Source of the DNA: Deltaproteobacteria bacterium
GTDB lineage: Bacteria; Desulfobacterota; Binatia; UBA9968
Assembly (NCBI GenBank): GCA_021323355.1
Contig: JAJONK010000139.1
Coordinates: forward strand, 1-7,673
Direction of reading: 5' to 3'
DNA: 7,673 nucleotides
The notes below the pieces were generated by a model, which searched no databases, was not told the origin of the DNA, and saw only the letters and a program-made list of their open reading frames with translations. A program made the translations under genes and the position numbers. Of this stretch, positions 7,497 to 7,673 are shown piece after piece. How positions within the stretch are numbered: position 1 is the first letter of the stretch; every line of letters begins with the position of its first letter.

Positions 7497-7570
7497 TATA
7501 ATGTTTTGAAGGAGATCGCGTTAATCAGGAGAGTAGTTAAATGGCAAGCTTCGAAACAGCGGCGCTTTAA
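7497..7570 (+). promoter_or_regulatory. Possible promoter, ribosome site and nine-codon leader or remnant ORF
   Basis: A perfect -10 box TATAAT (7497-7502) lacks a well-spaced -35 partner; TTGAAA at 7463-7468 is 28 bases away, which is too far. Downstream, CAGGAGAG (about 7526-7533) is well placed before ATG at 7541. That ATG opens MASFETAAL and stops at TAA (7568-7570). After the stop the same frame is open to a TGA at 7658-7660. It may be a leader peptide, the broken start of a lost gene, or chance. Confidence 0.2.
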
Positions 7571-7581
7571 CCGGCTTACCG

Positions 7582-7597
7582 CCCAGCTCAAGCTGGG
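7582..7597. repeat. Small perfect hairpin
   Basis: CCCAGC and GCTGGG form a six-pair stem around TCAA. No T-tract follows on the (+) strand, so it is not a clear terminator. It sits just after the nine-codon frame. Confidence 0.45.
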
Positions 7598-7620
7598 TTG
7601 TGCGATAAATCCCCAAGCGG

Positions 7621-7668
7621 AAATCGGCTCAAGCTCGCTGAGCCAGCCTTGCGCGGCTGAACCGATTT
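7621..7668. repeat. Imperfect 18-base inverted repeat with nested hairpin
   Basis: The arm 7621-7638 and the reverse complement of 7651-7668 match at 14 of 18 positions, and the outer seven (AAATCGG/CCGATTT) match perfectly. A nested hairpin GGCTCA (7626-7631) / TGAGCC (7639-7644) could form instead. With the hairpin at 7582-7597 this makes a dense palindromic patch that looks like an intergenic repeat element, possibly cut by the window edge. Confidence 0.4.
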
Positions 7669-7673
7669 GGACC

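Larger units (their letters stand above)
7297..7673. other. Gene-poor right end with inverted repeats and a promoter-like site
   Basis: Apart from the protease promoter, these 377 bases contain no convincing gene. They hold a TATAAT at 7497-7502, and competing inverted repeats ATCAGG (7472-7477), CCTGATTA (7491-7498) and TAATCAGG (7522-7529). A nine-codon reading frame follows at 7541, then a hairpin at 7582-7597 and an imperfect palindrome at 7621-7668. A (-) strand frame stays open from the right edge down to a TAA at 7496-7498 (58 codons, no start seen). It could be the tail of a gene outside the window, but that length is also expected by chance. Confidence 0.4.

Noticed and set aside
1..7673. 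CRISPR array, tRNA or rRNA gene, transposase, or new defence or biosynthetic system
   Set aside because: No regularly spaced repeats, cloverleaf-like segment or mobile-element protein was seen. All long coding regions fall into well-known families.

Overview
The window is about 7.7 kb of moderately GC-rich bacterial DNA. Gene content suggests a free-living Gram-negative-type chromosome from a soil or water lineage: a binding-protein-dependent ABC importer, a family III CoA-transferase, a TauE/SafE anion exporter and an HtrA-type protease. This mix is common in uncultivated groups such as Rokubacteria, Tectomicrobia and Binatota. That placement is only an impression from gene content, because there is no rRNA or other marker gene here.

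Layout: bases 1-3531 hold a tight three-gene (+) strand operon for an Fe3+/Fbp-like importer: the 3' part of the binding protein, a fused two-domain permease and an ATPase. After a gap of about 220 bases comes a family III CoA-transferase (3751-4995, +). After another gap of about 207 bases comes a TauE/SafE-family membrane exporter (5203-5976, +). A convergent (-) strand gene, 7272 down to 6198, encodes a trypsin-like serine protease with a PDZ domain. The remaining 377 bases to the right edge hold the protease promoter, several inverted repeats, a promoter-like site with a nine-codon reading frame, and no convincing gene.

The first three genes clearly work together: periplasmic ligand capture, membrane passage and ATP-driven import. 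The CoA-transferase and exporter are separate units. They could belong to a pathway that activates a small organic acid as its CoA thioester and expels an anion, but the sequence does not prove this.

The most notable feature is an exact 31-base tandem duplication (6614-6675) inside the protease gene. Because 31 is not a multiple of three, it throws the gene out of frame about 12 codons after the catalytic serine. Deleting one copy on paper restores a perfect 347-residue trypsin-PDZ protein. The lesion is therefore recent, potentially reversible, or an assembly error. I found no CRISPR array, tRNA, rRNA, transposase or new multi-gene defence system.
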